A stretch of DNA of 64,000 nt from Syntrophotalea carbinolica DSM 2380. Its GTDB lineage: Bacteria; Desulfobacterota; Desulfuromonadia; Desulfuromonadales; Syntrophotaleaceae. The translations under genes were made by a program, and so were the position numbers. Positions 63,656 to 64,000 of this stretch are shown piece after piece. The DNA lies in the NCBI RefSeq assembly GCF_000012885.1, contig NC_007498.2, positions 2,480,001 through 2,544,000 of the forward strand, written 5' to 3'. The notes below the pieces were generated by a model. That model ran no database searches. It saw only the letters and a list, made by a program, of their open reading frames with translations, and was not told the DNA's origin. Position 1 is the stretch's first letter; each line of letters starts with the position of its first letter.

Positions 63656-64000
63656 TTACGTGTCAGGTCCCGCATGATTCCTGACCTGTTTACGGAAAAG
63701 TTTTGGTTTCTTTTTTTGCCAATCCTTCAGAGCTTGTATGGGAGTTTTATGCCCCAACGCTCGCTGAGGAATATGCTGGTTGTATAGATAACCATAACGT
63801 AACAATGTCTGCTCCAAATTTTCGGCGGAATCGAACCGGGTTGTTGCCAAAACCTCGCTGATGCGACCGTTGAATCGCTCAACCATCCCGTTGGTCTGAG
63901 GGTGGCGTGGAGGAATAAGCCGATGTTCAATACCATGCTGAACGCAGGTTTTGTCGAATACATGATTCCCTGTTGGCTTTCTCTCTCCAGCAGTGGAAAA
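63656..64000 (-). CDS. IS481-like transposase, C-terminal part (runs off the window end)
   Basis: The last 114 codons of an integrase-core transposase; the frame is open without break to position 64000. It contains VQHGIEHRLIPPRHPQTNG followed by MVERFNGRISEV, with the third catalytic acid (Glu) of the DDE triad in VERFNGR. LLRYGYLYNQHIPQRALGHKTPIQALKDW follows, the usual end of IS481/IS3-type proteins. The upstream catalytic Asp residues lie outside the window. The stop codon at 63656 is just outside a GTCAGG/CCTGAC inverted repeat. The missing 5' part means intactness cannot be judged. Confidence 0.8.
   Translation of the reverse strand, partial: FSTAGERKPTGNHVFDKTCVQHGIEHRLIPPRHPQTNGMVERFNGRISEVLATTRFDSAENLEQTLLRYGYLYNQHIPQRALGHKTPIQALKDWQKKKPKLFRKQVRNHAGPDT
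63656..64000 (-). mobile_element. Partial IS481-like insertion sequence at the window edge
   Basis: Defined by the transposase fragment. A GTCAGG-N12-CCTGAC inverted repeat at 63662-63685 overlaps the end of the coding region and may be part of the element's terminal repeat (starting about 63661, TGTCAGGTCC). The exact end and any target duplication cannot be fixed because the other end is outside. Confidence 0.55.

Noticed and set aside
63727-63963. Possible frameshift in the transposase, because two minus-strand frames overlap at the window end
   Set aside because: Reading 63656-64000 directly gives one continuous frame with the expected PPRHPQTNG-MVERFNGR sequence, so no frameshift is needed.

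Overview
The window is bacterial chromosome. The gene families and their order point to a Desulfuromonadales-type deltaproteobacterium of the Geobacter/Pelobacter kind. This is inferred from synteny: aroC-aroB beside pilQ, a Myxococcus/Geobacter-like pil order, NtrC-family control of pilin genes, an AcnB-type aconitase and GatCAB. No rRNA, tRNA or CRISPR array was seen.

Positions 1-40.5 kb run almost wholly on the minus strand. Read in the direction of transcription, the first block (40.5-29.3 kb) is a two-component system followed by a minor-pilin operon: fimT/gspH-like, pilV, pilW, pilX, pilY1, pilE. It has its own candidate sigma-54 promoter and tandem upstream sites. Next come DUF1015, rnr, ribF and aroE (29.2-23.7 kb). 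The main type IV pilus machine follows (23.6-5.2 kb): pilB, pilT, pilC, pilS, pilR, pilA, a second pilin, an ABC exporter with a partner protein, pilD, pilM-N-O-P-Q. It is followed by aroC, aroB, a TPR protein, a roadblock/LC7 protein, a proline peptidase and the start of accB.

From 40.6 kb the strand and base composition change. This part looks clearly more GC-rich by eye. It holds an MFS transporter, an 84-bp heptamer repeat, a LOR/SDH-family enzyme (possible ornithine cyclodeaminase), an HD hydrolase, acnB, an OmpA-like lipoprotein, the plus-strand run gatC-gatA-gatB-mtnA-glnE-IPT protein-ABC-F ATPase, aroL, a divergent OYE-family reductase/LysR pair, aroQ, and the 3' part of an IS481-like transposase that runs off the window end.

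Two themes stand out. The window carries both parts of a type IV pilus system: the core motor, platform and secretin, and the minor-pilin/PilY1 tip operon. Each sits beside its own histidine kinase plus sigma-54 activator, so the core pilin and tip genes may be switched separately. Second, five shikimate-pathway genes (aroB, aroC, aroE, aroL, aroQ) are spread over several operons here. The most unusual single items are the PA14-like domain in PilY1, the tandem pilin paralogues separated by strong hairpins, the long pilM leader with a small ORF, the two-tone heptamer array and the duplicated gatB start region.
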